Below the pieces are notes generated by a model. That model was not told the origin of the DNA, did no database searches, and saw only the letters and a list, made by a program, of their open reading frames with translations. Below are positions 36,251 to 44,582 of a stretch of 64,000 nt of DNA, piece by piece. The stretch covers positions 76,366-140,365 of the forward strand of contig JAETTM010000001.1 in NCBI GenBank assembly GCA_021769135.1, written 5' to 3'. Origin of the DNA: Lachnospiraceae bacterium (GTDB taxonomy: Bacteria > Bacillota > Clostridia > Lachnospirales > Lachnospiraceae). Position numbers and translations under genes: made by a program. How positions within the stretch are numbered: the stretch's first letter is position 1; every line of letters begins with the position of its first letter.

Positions 36251-37126
36251 CTAATATGTAAGATTATCTACTTTGAAAAATTTCTCAATCAGGAAATAGA
36301 ACAGTAGGCATTCCAGGACAATGAATACGGCGATGGCACTGCCGCTTCCATATTCCATTCTTGTGAAAATCGTTGTATACATCAGCGTGCTCGGCACTTC
36401 GCTGGCATGGAGCGGCCCGCCTTTGGTAAGTACCCAGATTAAATCGAACAGCTTCAGCGAACCTATCACCGCAAATGTCATGCTCACTTTAATGGTGCTT
36501 TTGATGAGCGGCATGGTAATCATAAATGCCATCTGCTTTTCATTTGCCCCGTCTATCTGCGCCGCCTCATAGATTTCGGCAGGAACGCCTTTGATTCCCG
36601 TATAGAGAATCAGCATATGGTAGCCGATGTATTGCCAGATAATGGGGAAAAAGGATGCTGCCAGCACCAGCTTCGTATTCCCCAGCCAGTCCTGCCCTTC
36701 CAGGCCCAGCTTTTGCAGCAAAGCATTTAATGCACCGTAGTCCGCATTATATATTTTTAAAAACAATTGCCCGATTACTACTGTGGAAAGCAGAACCGGT
36801 ATAAAATATATTGTCCGGTAAACCCCTTCCCCCTTAATATTCCTCGATAATACGATTGCAAAGAACATGGCCGGGATAAGCTGCCCGATTACCGATGCCG
36901 CCGCCAAAATAAAGGAGTTTTTTACCGATGATAAAAATGCATCATTTTTCAGAAGTTCCAGAAAGTTCTCTATCCCTACAAAAACCTTCTCTCCAATCCC
37001 GTTCCATTCCAAGGTGCTGTAATAGCCCGATATGATAATAGGTATAAATGCCATTACAAAATAAATTACGAATGCGGGAAAAACAAATACAAAATAAGCT
37101 TTTTTGTTTCCCAAGATTTTATTCAT
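36251..37126 (-). CDS. Carbohydrate ABC transporter permease (MalF type)
   Basis: 291 residues from ATG 37126, preceded by AAAGGAG; the longer frame to 37198 adds an unlikely N-terminus. Membrane helices start at KAYFVFVFPAFVIYFVMAFI. The EAA loop is EIYEAAQIDGANEKQMAFMI. It pairs with the MalG-type permease eleven bases downstream. Confidence 0.92.
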   Translation of the reverse strand: MNKILGNKKAYFVFVFPAFVIYFVMAFIPIIISGYYSTLEWNGIGEKVFVGIENFLELLKNDAFLSSVKNSFILAAASVIGQLIPAMFFAIVLSRNIKGEGVYRTIYFIPVLLSTVVIGQLFLKIYNADYGALNALLQKLGLEGQDWLGNTKLVLAASFFPIIWQYIGYHMLILYTGIKGVPAEIYEAAQIDGANEKQMAFMITMPLIKSTIKVSMTFAVIGSLKLFDLIWVLTKGGPLHASEVPSTLMYTTIFTRMEYGSGSAIAVFIVLECLLFYFLIEKFFKVDNLTY

Positions 37127-37303
37127 AAACCCTATCTCCTTTCTGACTCCCCTGTGCGAGCCTGTGCACAAAAAAGGAACTGCCCCATTATGCGTCATTT
37201 TCCATAAAATATTTCTCTTCTATGTATAACGCCTAATGCTGCAGCCCCTTTCACCTCATGGCCATGCCTTTTCCGGCCGTTGCCGTATTCTTTTAAAAAT
37301 TAT

Positions 37304-38701
37304 TTATTCATTCAGTTTCTGAAGGTTTGCACAGAATTCTTCCGGTGTTTCCGCGCCCGCAATCAGGTTTGCAATTTCATTCATAAGCGTATCCGCCGCA
37401 GAGCCTCCTGTCAGGGAATCCAGCCAGTATACATATCCGGTGGCATCTTTCGTAAGGTTCGCAATTTCCTGGGAAAGGCGGTTTAATTCGGAAGTATCGC
37501 CCATATCGGCTTCCCATGCCGGCATGCCTGAACCCGCCAGATATTGGTCTTTGGACATTTTTTCACAAATATACTGTGCCACTGCTGCCGCTTCTGCCGG
37601 ATGCTCCGTACTGCTGCTCACCAGGAAGGTTTCGCCGGAGCCGCCGTGGAATTCGTCTTTCGTACCTTTCCCGCCTTCAATTACCGGGAATTTAATAACG
37701 GAAATTTTTCCTTTTACCGCCGCATCGTCCGCTTCGCAGTCGCCGTTCAGCCAGCTGCCCATGAACATCATTGCAGCCCTGCCCTGCTTAAATGCTGCCA
37801 CCGCATCATCCTCCGATGTGCCCATAGCGCTCTCGCCGAATCCGCCCCTTGCTGCCAAATCCTGCACATATTTTGCCGCTTCCACCAATTCGGGCGTATT
37901 ATAGGAGCCTTCTCCCATTAAAGCTGCATTAAAATCTTCCGCCCCGGCCATACGGATTGCATGGATGCCAAAAATCATAAGCCCCGGCCACAAATCCTTT
38001 TCCCCAAGGGAAATCGGCGTAATGCCGGCCTCCTTAAATGCGTCCACTGCTTCCAGGAATTCATCATAGGTCTCCGGTATTTTCACATTATTCTGCTCGA
38101 ACAGCTCTGTATTCACATACAATGACGCTACCGCCACACTGTAAGGATACCCATATATTTTGCCGTCAAAAGTAAAATTATCCAATGTTCCTCCAAGGAT
38201 CCTGGCGCTCACCTCATCGGTCATGTAATCGTCCATCGGAAGAACCAGCCCTGCTTCCACATAAGGCGCCATTGTTCCGGCCCCCCAGTTGAAGAACACA
38301 TCCGGCAATTCGTTTCCTGCCATGGCCGTTTTCAGCTTTACTTTATAAGACTCCGACTCCGTTCCTTCATGTACTACATTTACATTGGGCATATCCGTTT
38401 TAATGGATTCCAGCGCGTTATAGAAGGCAACATAATTCCCATCGGTGGAATTGGGGTCTGAAAACTGCGACCAGAGCGTAATGGTAACCGCTTCCCCATC
38501 GGCAGGAGCCGCCGCTTCGCTTTCCGCAGTCTCTTCTGCCCCGGAATTGTCCTCTGCTGCCGGGCCGCTTTCCTGTGCTGTGCTTTCCGCCGTAGCCGGT
38601 GCCTCCCCGCTATCCTGCGCCCCGCCGCATCCTGCCAAAGAAGCCACTAAAACAGCCGACATTAAGAGGCCCGTCATTTTTTTCAATACTGCTCTTTTCA
38701 T
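37304..38701 (-). CDS. ABC transporter sugar-binding lipoprotein
   Basis: 465 residues. The signal peptide ends in the lipobox SLAGC (cysteine near residue 25), followed by an Ala/Glu/Ser-rich linker to about residue 70 and a family 1 solute-binding domain (ITLWSQFSDPNSTDGNYVAF, GAGTMAPYVEAGLVLPMDDY, FKQGRAAMMFMGSWLNGD). It is anchored outside the membrane and delivers oligosaccharide to the permeases. It is first in its operon; the 177 bases to the next gene show no clear terminator. Confidence 0.93.
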   Translation of the reverse strand: MKRAVLKKMTGLLMSAVLVASLAGCGGAQDSGEAPATAESTAQESGPAAEDNSGAEETAESEAAAPADGEAVTITLWSQFSDPNSTDGNYVAFYNALESIKTDMPNVNVVHEGTESESYKVKLKTAMAGNELPDVFFNWGAGTMAPYVEAGLVLPMDDYMTDEVSARILGGTLDNFTFDGKIYGYPYSVAVASLYVNTELFEQNNVKIPETYDEFLEAVDAFKEAGITPISLGEKDLWPGLMIFGIHAIRMAGAEDFNAALMGEGSYNTPELVEAAKYVQDLAARGGFGESAMGTSEDDAVAAFKQGRAAMMFMGSWLNGDCEADDAAVKGKISVIKFPVIEGGKGTKDEFHGGSGETFLVSSSTEHPAEAAAVAQYICEKMSKDQYLAGSGMPAWEADMGDTSELNRLSQEIANLTKDATGYVYWLDSLTGGSAADTLMNEIANLIAGAETPEEFCANLQKLNE

Positions 38702-38740
38702 AACCTTTCTCCCTTCGTTTTTTGTTTTTTGGATGATTTT

Positions 38741-38768
38741 ATTTTAGCCAGAACGGGCCTCGAATCAA
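38741..38768 (-). promoter_or_regulatory. Possible sigma-A promoter of the GH43/ABC operon
   Basis: TTGATT (38763-38768), 16 bases, TAAAAT (38741-38746) on the minus strand, about 40 bases before the lipoprotein gene. The match is moderate. Confidence 0.4.
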
Positions 38769-38861
38769 ATGGAATAAAAAGGTTTTATCTTGTGATTTTT
38801 TTACTCCATAAAAGGAATTTTGTGAAAATTTGAATAAAAGATAGATTTTTTTTACGCTGTC

Positions 38862-39701
38862 CTAACAGTTCCCGGTATATACATATTTCAAATACTTTCC
38901 CGCCGTTTCTGCCAGCTTATACACCTGTTTTACTTCTGTTGCCCTTTTTTCCCTCATGCGGTACTGGGGAAAGAAACGGCTCACGTGCAAAGGAATCTCC
39001 CTTCCAAGGGATGCAATCCATTCCGCTTCCTCCTCCATCTCTTCCGGCCTGTCATTTTCCCCCGGCACAATCAAAGTGGTCAGCTCCACATGGCAATCCA
39101 TGGCTGCACGGGAAATAAACCTTTTTACCGTTTCCAAATCCCCGCCCAGCTTCTTATAATATTCCTCCCGGAAGCCTTTCAAATCGATATTCATGGCATC
39201 GATGTAAGGCAAAATTTCTTCCAGCACTTCCAGGGAGGCAGAGCCGTTGGTAACCAGAACATTTTCCATTCCCGCTTCTTTTACCAGTTTGCCCGCATCC
39301 CGTACATACTCCCAGCCCACCAGCGGCTCATTATAAGTAAATGCCACGCCTATATTCCCTTCCGCCCGGCACTCCAATGCTTTATCCGCCAGCCACTCCG
39401 GTGAAAGATACACTGCTCCGGCAGTTTTTTCCGCCCTCTCCCCATCAACCATTGATATCTCATGGTTCTGGCAGAACGGGCACCTCAAATTGCACCCATA
39501 GCTTCCCACCGATAAGACCATGCTCCCCGGCCGAAACCTTCTCAAAGGCTTTTTTTCAATCGGGTCCAAAGCCAAAGAGGTAGCCATGCCGTAATTTTCG
39601 CAGATGATACTGCCATTTTCATTTTTCCTCGCCCTGCAGATTCCCCGCTGCCCGTCCTCCAGGCTGCAGCGGTGCATACATGATTCGCAGACTATCCTCA
39701 T
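38862..39701 (-). CDS. amrS: AmmeMemoRadiSam system radical SAM enzyme
   Basis: 279 residues. The radical SAM cluster motif is CNLRCPFC near residues 70-77 (GSYGCNLRCPFCQNHEIS), preceded by an N-terminal cysteine segment CESCMHRC and CRARKN. It forms the AmrS partner of the Memo/AMMECR1 protein at 39921. The system is widely conserved, but its reaction is not settled. A second, 15-codon copy of its start lies just upstream at 39792-39839. Confidence 0.92.
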   Translation of the reverse strand: MRIVCESCMHRCSLEDGQRGICRARKNENGSIICENYGMATSLALDPIEKKPLRRFRPGSMVLSVGSYGCNLRCPFCQNHEISMVDGERAEKTAGAVYLSPEWLADKALECRAEGNIGVAFTYNEPLVGWEYVRDAGKLVKEAGMENVLVTNGSASLEVLEEILPYIDAMNIDLKGFREEYYKKLGGDLETVKRFISRAAMDCHVELTTLIVPGENDRPEEMEEEAEWIASLGREIPLHVSRFFPQYRMREKRATEVKQVYKLAETAGKYLKYVYTGNC

Positions 39702-39791
39702 AACTCATTCCCTCCCGGCTTTCACGTTTATGCCCTCACATTTGTTCCGTATTTTTCACTATTTCTGTGTTGCTTTCTCCACATCAATGAG

Positions 39792-39839
39792 TCATGGCAA
39801 ACTACAGCGATGCATACACGCACCGCAAACTGCCTTCAT
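39792..39839 (-). pseudogene. 15-codon relic of the amrS start
   Basis: Minus strand: GTAGGAGGAATGGGCT, then an ATG frame reading MKAVCGACMHRCSLP and TGA. The real amrS begins MRIVCESCMHRCSLE, so spacing of all three cysteines is kept. The surrounding bases also match the amrS leader. It is a leftover of a tandem duplication of this locus. Confidence 0.75.
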
Positions 39840-39875
39840 AGCCCATTCCTCCTACTTCAACTTGATATTCAGCCG

Positions 39876-39902
39876 GAAAAGCCAGCCTCAAAAGGCTGGC
39901 AC
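39876..39902 (-). terminator. Hairpin after the AmmeMemo gene
   Basis: GCCAGCC/GGCTGGC stem with a six-base loop (39881-39900), followed in the minus direction by a short TTTT. Probably a weak terminator. Confidence 0.5.
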
Positions 39903-39920
39903 GAAAATCCGAAAGGCTTT

Positions 39921-41306
39921 TCAGTAATGCCTCACCACTTCAAACCTCTCCAGCCGCACCTTTTCTTCTTCTCCGATTCCGGCCTTCCTCTTTGCAATCC
40001 CAATCTGCTCTTCCACCGTATCCACGCCTTCCAGATTGGGCAATAAAAGGCCCCTCTTATATCCTTTTGTCACCACAACCCCATACTTTACCACATCCAG
40101 TTCCTCCGGGGAATCTATCGGTTCCATACTGCCCAGCACATCCACGCTAATCACCAGCCTGTCCAATTCATCCGGTTCGATGGGCGAAAATCTGGAATCC
40201 CTGGTAGATGCGCTGATTGCATTTTCTATAATCTCTTCCGCGATGGAGGCTTGCACAGCCTGAATGGTTCCGATGCATCCTCTCAGCTTACCATCCTCTT
40301 TAATCGATACGAAAACCCCTGCTTTGCCGCTGTACATTTCCTCCGGCAGCTCCTTTGGCACTTCTATTTTCTGCCCTTTACGGATGTATTCCTCTATGGT
40401 TTTCCGGGCAAGGCGGACGTAAGCATCCTCCTTTTCCCTCTGTTTTTCCAACCGTCTCCTGTTCTTCTCTTCATACTGCTCCCCGAAATTCCTTTCCGGA
40501 TTCCCGCCCTGCACCATATAGCTGCAAATACCATATCCTACGCCAAAAGGCCCTTCATAGGAAAGCCTTTCCGGTATCAACTGCATTTTGTCCAATGCCC
40601 CGGCCATTATCGTAAAGGAACGATGGCCGCATTCCCCTGCCTTTTCGCAAAAATCCTCCGGGAATTCCAACAGTTCGCCAAAGGCGCCCCTTCCCATCAC
40701 ATCCATAATGCGGCTGTCATAAAGCGGCCCTTCCTCCTGATATCCATAAGGGCCATCCTCTTTCAGGCGATGGGATAAATCTCCGCTGCCTATTAATACT
40801 GTCCTTCTTCCCAGTTCTTCCGCGGCCCGCTGTATACACTGCCCCAGTTCATAATGCTTAATTAACGGCAGGCCGGACAATCCGATTCTTACCAGCTGAT
40901 ATTCTTTCCAATACTGCTCCACGAAAAACAGAGGCACCATCGTGCCGTGGTCCAGTTTTTTCTCCCGTTCCCCCAGCGTTCCTGCCGGAAGGCGCTTCCT
41001 GTCCGCCAATGCACATAGCTTTTCCACGAATTGGGTATCATAAGATACTTCCATCTTCACCTTCCCGGCCCGGAACTGGCCAAAGTCTCCTTTCGCCCCT
41101 CTTCCCGGTGAAATATGAAAATAATCGGCATACATAATCTGATGGGGAGAAATGAGCACAATCGTTTCCGGCATCAGCTCCCCAATCCTGCCCGCCGCCT
41201 TATGATAAGCATCTATTGTAGCCTGTATTTTTCCCTCTTCCCCTTTTCCCACCTCCGGCACAATTAACGGAGGATGGGGAACCATAAATGCCCCTGCTAT
41301 TCCCAT
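39921..41306 (-). CDS. AmmeMemoRadiSam fusion protein (Memo/LigB-like plus AMMECR1)
   Basis: 461 residues. Residues 1-270 are the class III extradiol dioxygenase-like/Memo part (MVPHPPLIVPEVGKG, ISPHQIMYADYFHISPG, DHGTMVPLFFV, IGSGDLSHRL) and residues 290-461 are AMMECR1 (GVFVSIKEDGKLRGCIGTIQ, STRDSRFSPIEPDEL, YGVVVTKGYKRGLLLPNLEG). Separate AmrB and AmrA proteins in other genomes are here one chain. It precedes amrS on the same strand. Confidence 0.92.
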   Translation of the reverse strand: MGIAGAFMVPHPPLIVPEVGKGEEGKIQATIDAYHKAAGRIGELMPETIVLISPHQIMYADYFHISPGRGAKGDFGQFRAGKVKMEVSYDTQFVEKLCALADRKRLPAGTLGEREKKLDHGTMVPLFFVEQYWKEYQLVRIGLSGLPLIKHYELGQCIQRAAEELGRRTVLIGSGDLSHRLKEDGPYGYQEEGPLYDSRIMDVMGRGAFGELLEFPEDFCEKAGECGHRSFTIMAGALDKMQLIPERLSYEGPFGVGYGICSYMVQGGNPERNFGEQYEEKNRRRLEKQREKEDAYVRLARKTIEEYIRKGQKIEVPKELPEEMYSGKAGVFVSIKEDGKLRGCIGTIQAVQASIAEEIIENAISASTRDSRFSPIEPDELDRLVISVDVLGSMEPIDSPEELDVVKYGVVVTKGYKRGLLLPNLEGVDTVEEQIGIAKRKAGIGEEEKVRLERFEVVRHY

Positions 41307-41353
41307 GATAACCTTCTTCCCTTTCCGCTGTTTTCTATATATGCGTTTATTGC

Positions 41354-42352
41354 TTATATATTTCCCAATTTATCGTTTATATATTTTCCAATCTCATCAT
41401 CGGTTAGATTGTACTTTTCCCTTACAATCTTTATGATTTTCCCATTCTCATACCCCAAATCCTGGAGAATTTCTATTGTTTTCTGTATGCCAGTCTGAAC
41501 CCCCTGCTGCAGCCCTTGTTGTATTCCTTGTTGTATCCCTTGCTGCATTCCTTGTTGTATCCCTTGCTGTATCCCTTGCTGTATCCCTTGCTGTATCCCT
41601 TGTTGCATTCCTTTCTGCATCCCTTTCTGCACTGCTTCCTTTTCCAGTACAGCCAATTCGGGCTGCATCAATTTCATCAATGCCGGTCCCATACTTCCGC
41701 CTCCTTTCCATTCTTCTATCCTTTGCTCATTAGCTTGGATACTTACCTCCAAAACAGAGTCCGCCAATTCTCTATTAAATTTTCCTTCAAGTTCTCTGAC
41801 TTTCTTTACCAGGGATTCCATCTCCTGAATGTTGATTTTTTCAGACAATGCCCTCAGCCATATGTGCTTATCCTCGCCTATTTCCCGTGTCACTACTATC
41901 TGCGTAGGAAAAAGCACTTTTCCTTCTATATAATATATACCCCTGTATGGCTTTGAAACAAGAAAGCCTTGCTCTTTCAAGTATCGCAGCAGCCCTGACG
42001 GTTTCATGTCCCTGACGAGAGATACTGTAATGTCATCCGCCTTTATTGCATCTACCTTCTTTCCATAGGATTTATATAGGCAGGCATAGGCTGCCGCCTT
42101 ATAAAAAGTATCAATATTCAAGTGGTCATCCGGAGATTTGTACTCCATGATATTATGGCCCCTGAATATATGTCCGATTTCATTGTCTATATGCGTACTT
42201 ACATTTTTTCTGATTACCAGCAAATCAATTTCCAGCGGTCTCGTATTTAAATTATACTCTTTTTGAAATATTAAATCACCCTGATTTTCTTCCAGTTCCA
42301 ACTCCATAGCTGCTACGAAACCCGGATGCCATTGTACCTTTGTGTCTCTCAC
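41354..42352 (-). CDS. PD-(D/E)XK (Rpn/DUF-type) nuclease-like protein with IQQG repeats
   Basis: 332 residues, GTG start with AAAGGAGG before it. The N-terminal half has a nuclease core of the expected form (PLEIDLLVIRK, then IMEYKSPDDHLNIDTFYKA, giving D...E-x-K). Residues about 245-290 are ten or more four-residue units of type G(I/M)QQ, encoded by 12-base tandem repeats, followed by a short helical tail. Such genes are common in Lachnospiraceae and related to Rpn recombination-promoting nucleases. An extended -10 element (TGGTATAAT) lies at 42371-42379. Confidence 0.75.
   Translation of the reverse strand: MRDTKVQWHPGFVAAMELELEENQGDLIFQKEYNLNTRPLEIDLLVIRKNVSTHIDNEIGHIFRGHNIMEYKSPDDHLNIDTFYKAAAYACLYKSYGKKVDAIKADDITVSLVRDMKPSGLLRYLKEQGFLVSKPYRGIYYIEGKVLFPTQIVVTREIGEDKHIWLRALSEKINIQEMESLVKKVRELEGKFNRELADSVLEVSIQANEQRIEEWKGGGSMGPALMKLMQPELAVLEKEAVQKGMQKGMQQGIQQGIQQGIQQGIQQGMQQGIQQGIQQGLQQGVQTGIQKTIEILQDLGYENGKIIKIVREKYNLTDDEIGKYINDKLGNI
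41496..41640. repeat. 12-bp tandem repeat encoding IQQG units
   Basis: About a dozen diverged copies of a 12-base unit (plus strand TTGCTGTATCCC or TTGTTGTATTCC types) within the nuclease-like gene. Unit length is a multiple of three, so copy number can change without a frameshift. Confidence 0.85.
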
Positions 42353-42606
42353 TGAATCCTCCTTTGTCTATTATACCATATGTCGCCAATTTTCCATAGA
42401 AAATTAATGGTTATAAAATTTCCTGATGGGTAAATAGAAATTTTCCTGAATCTGCTTCATTCGATACCTGAAGTCTATAGATTGCTTAAAGAATTTTAAT
42501 TTGAATTGAATTAGATGTACCAAAATATCTATTGGTAATAGTCTACCATAAGATTTCCAATCTGTCCACAAATTTTATCCCCGTACGCAAATGTACGGAA
42601 GCTCCT

Positions 42607-42968
42607 TGCCAGCCGGAGCACTTCCGCCGTTTGCTACGTTTTCCCGGTTTTCCCGGAATGGGAAATGCCAATCACCACATTCCCCGAACGCATGAAAACC
42701 GTATAGGAAACCTGTACATGAGGTTCGCTGGATACCTGGACGAATTTACCCAGGCGTATAAACTTATTTGCCACATCCTTCCCCACATAAGCAGAGTTCC
42801 CTGCGCTGAACACACAGATATTCTACGTCTTTTCCAAAGCTTCCATGGTTCTGGCAGAATAGGCATCTCAAATTGCACCCATAGCTTCCCACCGATAAGA
42901 CCATACCCCCCGGCCGGGATCTTCTCAAAGGCGTTTTAGTAATGCCCCTGCTATTCCCATGATAATAA
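42607..42968 (-). pseudogene. Mosaic relic of rpiR, amrS and AmmeMemo gene pieces
   Basis: Three joined fragments, all in the same direction as their sources. 42607-42846 matches the RpiR-type gene interior (47755-47983); 42845-42935 matches the amrS interior (39461-39552); 42930-42968 matches the 3' end and then the 5' end of the AmmeMemo gene (39911-39930 and 41286-41310). About twenty substitutions separate the first fragment from its source, mostly C/G to T/A transitions, plus one nine-base duplication, as expected of unselected DNA. The rest of the gap (42353-42606) is AT-rich with no feature I can support. Confidence 0.8.
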
Positions 42969-43009
42969 CCTGACCTTTCTTCCATTTCTGGTAAAATTCA
43001 ATAAATTCC

Positions 43010-43684
43010 CTAATTCTTTACTTCTCCCTCATGGTGCATCAAGGTAACGCTGACCACCCCTTCAATCTTCGAAATTTCATTGGTCAGACCGCTGTATTCC
43101 TTAGCCCTGATTTCCATAATGAGATTCTCCCTGCCATTAGTTATGCTTTTGGAGTCTATTTTATACTTCTGCGTAGATTTCTTCACCGCGGATAGGACTA
43201 CTTCTTCCTTATCTATATTGTCCATTTTTATAATCAGCAGCATGGGGCTTGCCATCATCGGCACCAACTGCAGCACCAGCAGGCCAAAGGTTACCACCAG
43301 GGCAATCACAATTGCCAGTTCATACAAACCGGCCCCGCATACAATTCCTGTACCAATGGACCAGAATAAGAACAGCAAATCCATCGGCTCCTTGATGGCT
43401 GTCCGGAAGCGCACGATAGACAATGCGCCCACCATTCCCAAAGATATGACGAAATTTGACTGCATGGCAATGACAATTCCTGCGGTAACTACAGAAATGA
43501 TTGCCATTGTTATATTAAAATTTTTGTTGTAAAAGGTACTCCTTGTAATAAAACGGTATACAAAGAAAATATAAACCGCTATCAAAAAGGTTAACCCCAA
43601 AGTAACTGCCATTTTCGTTGTGGAAAAATCCGCATAGGAAAAACCTTCCAAAACCGATTTTTTAATAATATCGCTGTAATTCAT
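43010..43684 (-). CDS. DUF4956 membrane protein
   Basis: 224 residues from ATG 43684 (GGAG seven bases before; the longer frame runs into the leader repeat). Four membrane helices at about 25-45, 55-75, 75-100 and 105-140, with the conserved FVISLGMVGALSIVRFRTAI, KEPMDLLFLFWSIGTGI between. A soluble C-terminal ferredoxin-like segment follows. The family is regularly next to VTC-domain polyphosphate polymerases and CotH proteins, as here, but its role is not known. Confidence 0.88.
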   Translation of the reverse strand: MNYSDIIKKSVLEGFSYADFSTTKMAVTLGLTFLIAVYIFFVYRFITRSTFYNKNFNITMAIISVVTAGIVIAMQSNFVISLGMVGALSIVRFRTAIKEPMDLLFLFWSIGTGIVCGAGLYELAIVIALVVTFGLLVLQLVPMMASPMLLIIKMDNIDKEEVVLSAVKKSTQKYKIDSKSITNGRENLIMEIRAKEYSGLTNEISKIEGVVSVTLMHHEGEVKN

Positions 43685-43795
43685 TTTTGACTCCATTTCT
43701 GCGCGGCTTTTTGCTCTCAAATTCATTTGAGTTTATCAAGTTTGTGGATGCCGCGCAGACACAAACTTGGGATTGAAAATTTCCAATTTTCAATC
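43685..43795 (-). repeat. Leader hairpin-pseudoknot element, copy 2 (most complete)
   Basis: From the 5' side: an 11-bp inverted repeat (43771-43795); hairpin 1 with perfect nine-base arms 43738-43746 and 43760-43768; a small palindrome CTCAAAT-NN-ATTTGAG (43716-43731); then GCCGCGCA (43700-43707), which is fully complementary over eight bases to the hairpin 1 loop (43750-43757) and stands six bases before the GGAG ribosome site of the DUF4956 gene. Confidence 0.75.
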
Positions 43796-43815
43796 TTATA
43801 ACCGTGCTCCTTTCG

Positions 43816-44484
43816 TTAATAGCTTCCTCTTACCAGACAATATTTCGAAACAGCCTGCCGCTGCAAAGTGTTTAAATCCGCCGCCTGCAAAATATACCGC
43901 GGCAGCAGTTCATCGTATTTGATTTCCAGAATATGCATATTGGGCGGCATTGCGTTATAACAACCCTCCAATGGCCCATCAAGGAAATTTTCCGGATTGG
44001 CGCATCCCCTCACATTCATGTCAAAAGTAACCCTCACATTTCCTACCTCGTTTACCATGGCACATCTGTCATATTCCACGATGCACTTCGGCGTCATTCC
44101 CTTTGACTGCATCCTGTAAGCAAGTTCCTTTGCCAATGCCCCATGTCCTCCCAGTTTCCCTTCCCGAATCAGTGCCTGGCATTCTTCCCGGGAGACTTCC
44201 TCCCTCTTTTTCCTGGTCATCTCCCGCTCCTTATACTTCTTTTCCAGATGAATCAAATCTGGGTTTCCATTGTAAATCCGGATTCTGTATTTCGCCCGGC
44301 TGCCAACCCCCGACTCATTTTCAAAAAGGCAGGAATCGTATATATCATCGAAGTAAAGGCTCCTCACCGTATAAAAATCTCCGGCCTGATGGCTGTCATA
44401 GCTTAGTACAGGCTCCAGGCGGTATTTTATTTTTTCCAATTCCATCAAAGTAACCTGAAATTTCAGTTCATGTCTATATTCCAT
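43816..44484 (-). CDS. VTC-domain polyphosphate polymerase-like protein
   Basis: 222 residues matching the VTC catalytic tunnel domain: RHELKFQV at the start, SRAKYRIRIYNG, LEKKYKEREMTRKKR, VEYDRCAMV, VRVTFDMNVRG and ILEIKYDELLP. Basic residues line the tunnel in known members, which make polyphosphate from ATP in the membrane-linked complex of yeast. Here it lies between CotH and DUF4956 genes, a recurrent bacterial trio. Its leader carries a short relative of the repeated element. Confidence 0.88.
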   Translation of the reverse strand: MEYRHELKFQVTLMELEKIKYRLEPVLSYDSHQAGDFYTVRSLYFDDIYDSCLFENESGVGSRAKYRIRIYNGNPDLIHLEKKYKEREMTRKKREEVSREECQALIREGKLGGHGALAKELAYRMQSKGMTPKCIVEYDRCAMVNEVGNVRVTFDMNVRGCANPENFLDGPLEGCYNAMPPNMHILEIKYDELLPRYILQAADLNTLQRQAVSKYCLVRGSY

Positions 44485-44545
44485 CTTTTTCCCATTTCTG
44501 CCCCGCTTTTGTCACATCAACACATTCGTATGGGCTGAACTGTTA
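44485..44545 (-). repeat. Leader element of related type (family B, copy 1)
   Basis: A 23-base segment (44511-44533) is repeated at 51861-51883 with one mismatch. It forms part of a weak hairpin (ACA-TTC with GAA-TGT) whose loop GCCC can pair with GGGC just before the VTC gene's ribosome site; the tail GCAGAAATGGG matches the family A leaders. Confidence 0.5.
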
Positions 44546-44582
44546 CCGCTTTTGTTCTTTGTCCTTTTCTTGTGGGAACAGC

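Noticed and set aside
41496-41640. Possible CRISPR array
   Set aside because: Repeats are 12 bases and contiguous with no spacers; they encode IQQG units in frame.
41476-41956. Plus-strand frames rich in leucine, serine and valine opposite the Rpn-type gene
   Set aside because: They only mirror the 12-base repeat; not a membrane protein gene.
43739-43810. Leader peptide starting at TTG within repeat copy 2
   Set aside because: A TTG frame follows an AAGGAGC site, but the frame is not kept in copy 1, where it is interrupted, and runs out of frame over the DUF4956 start; a structural RNA explains the conservation better.
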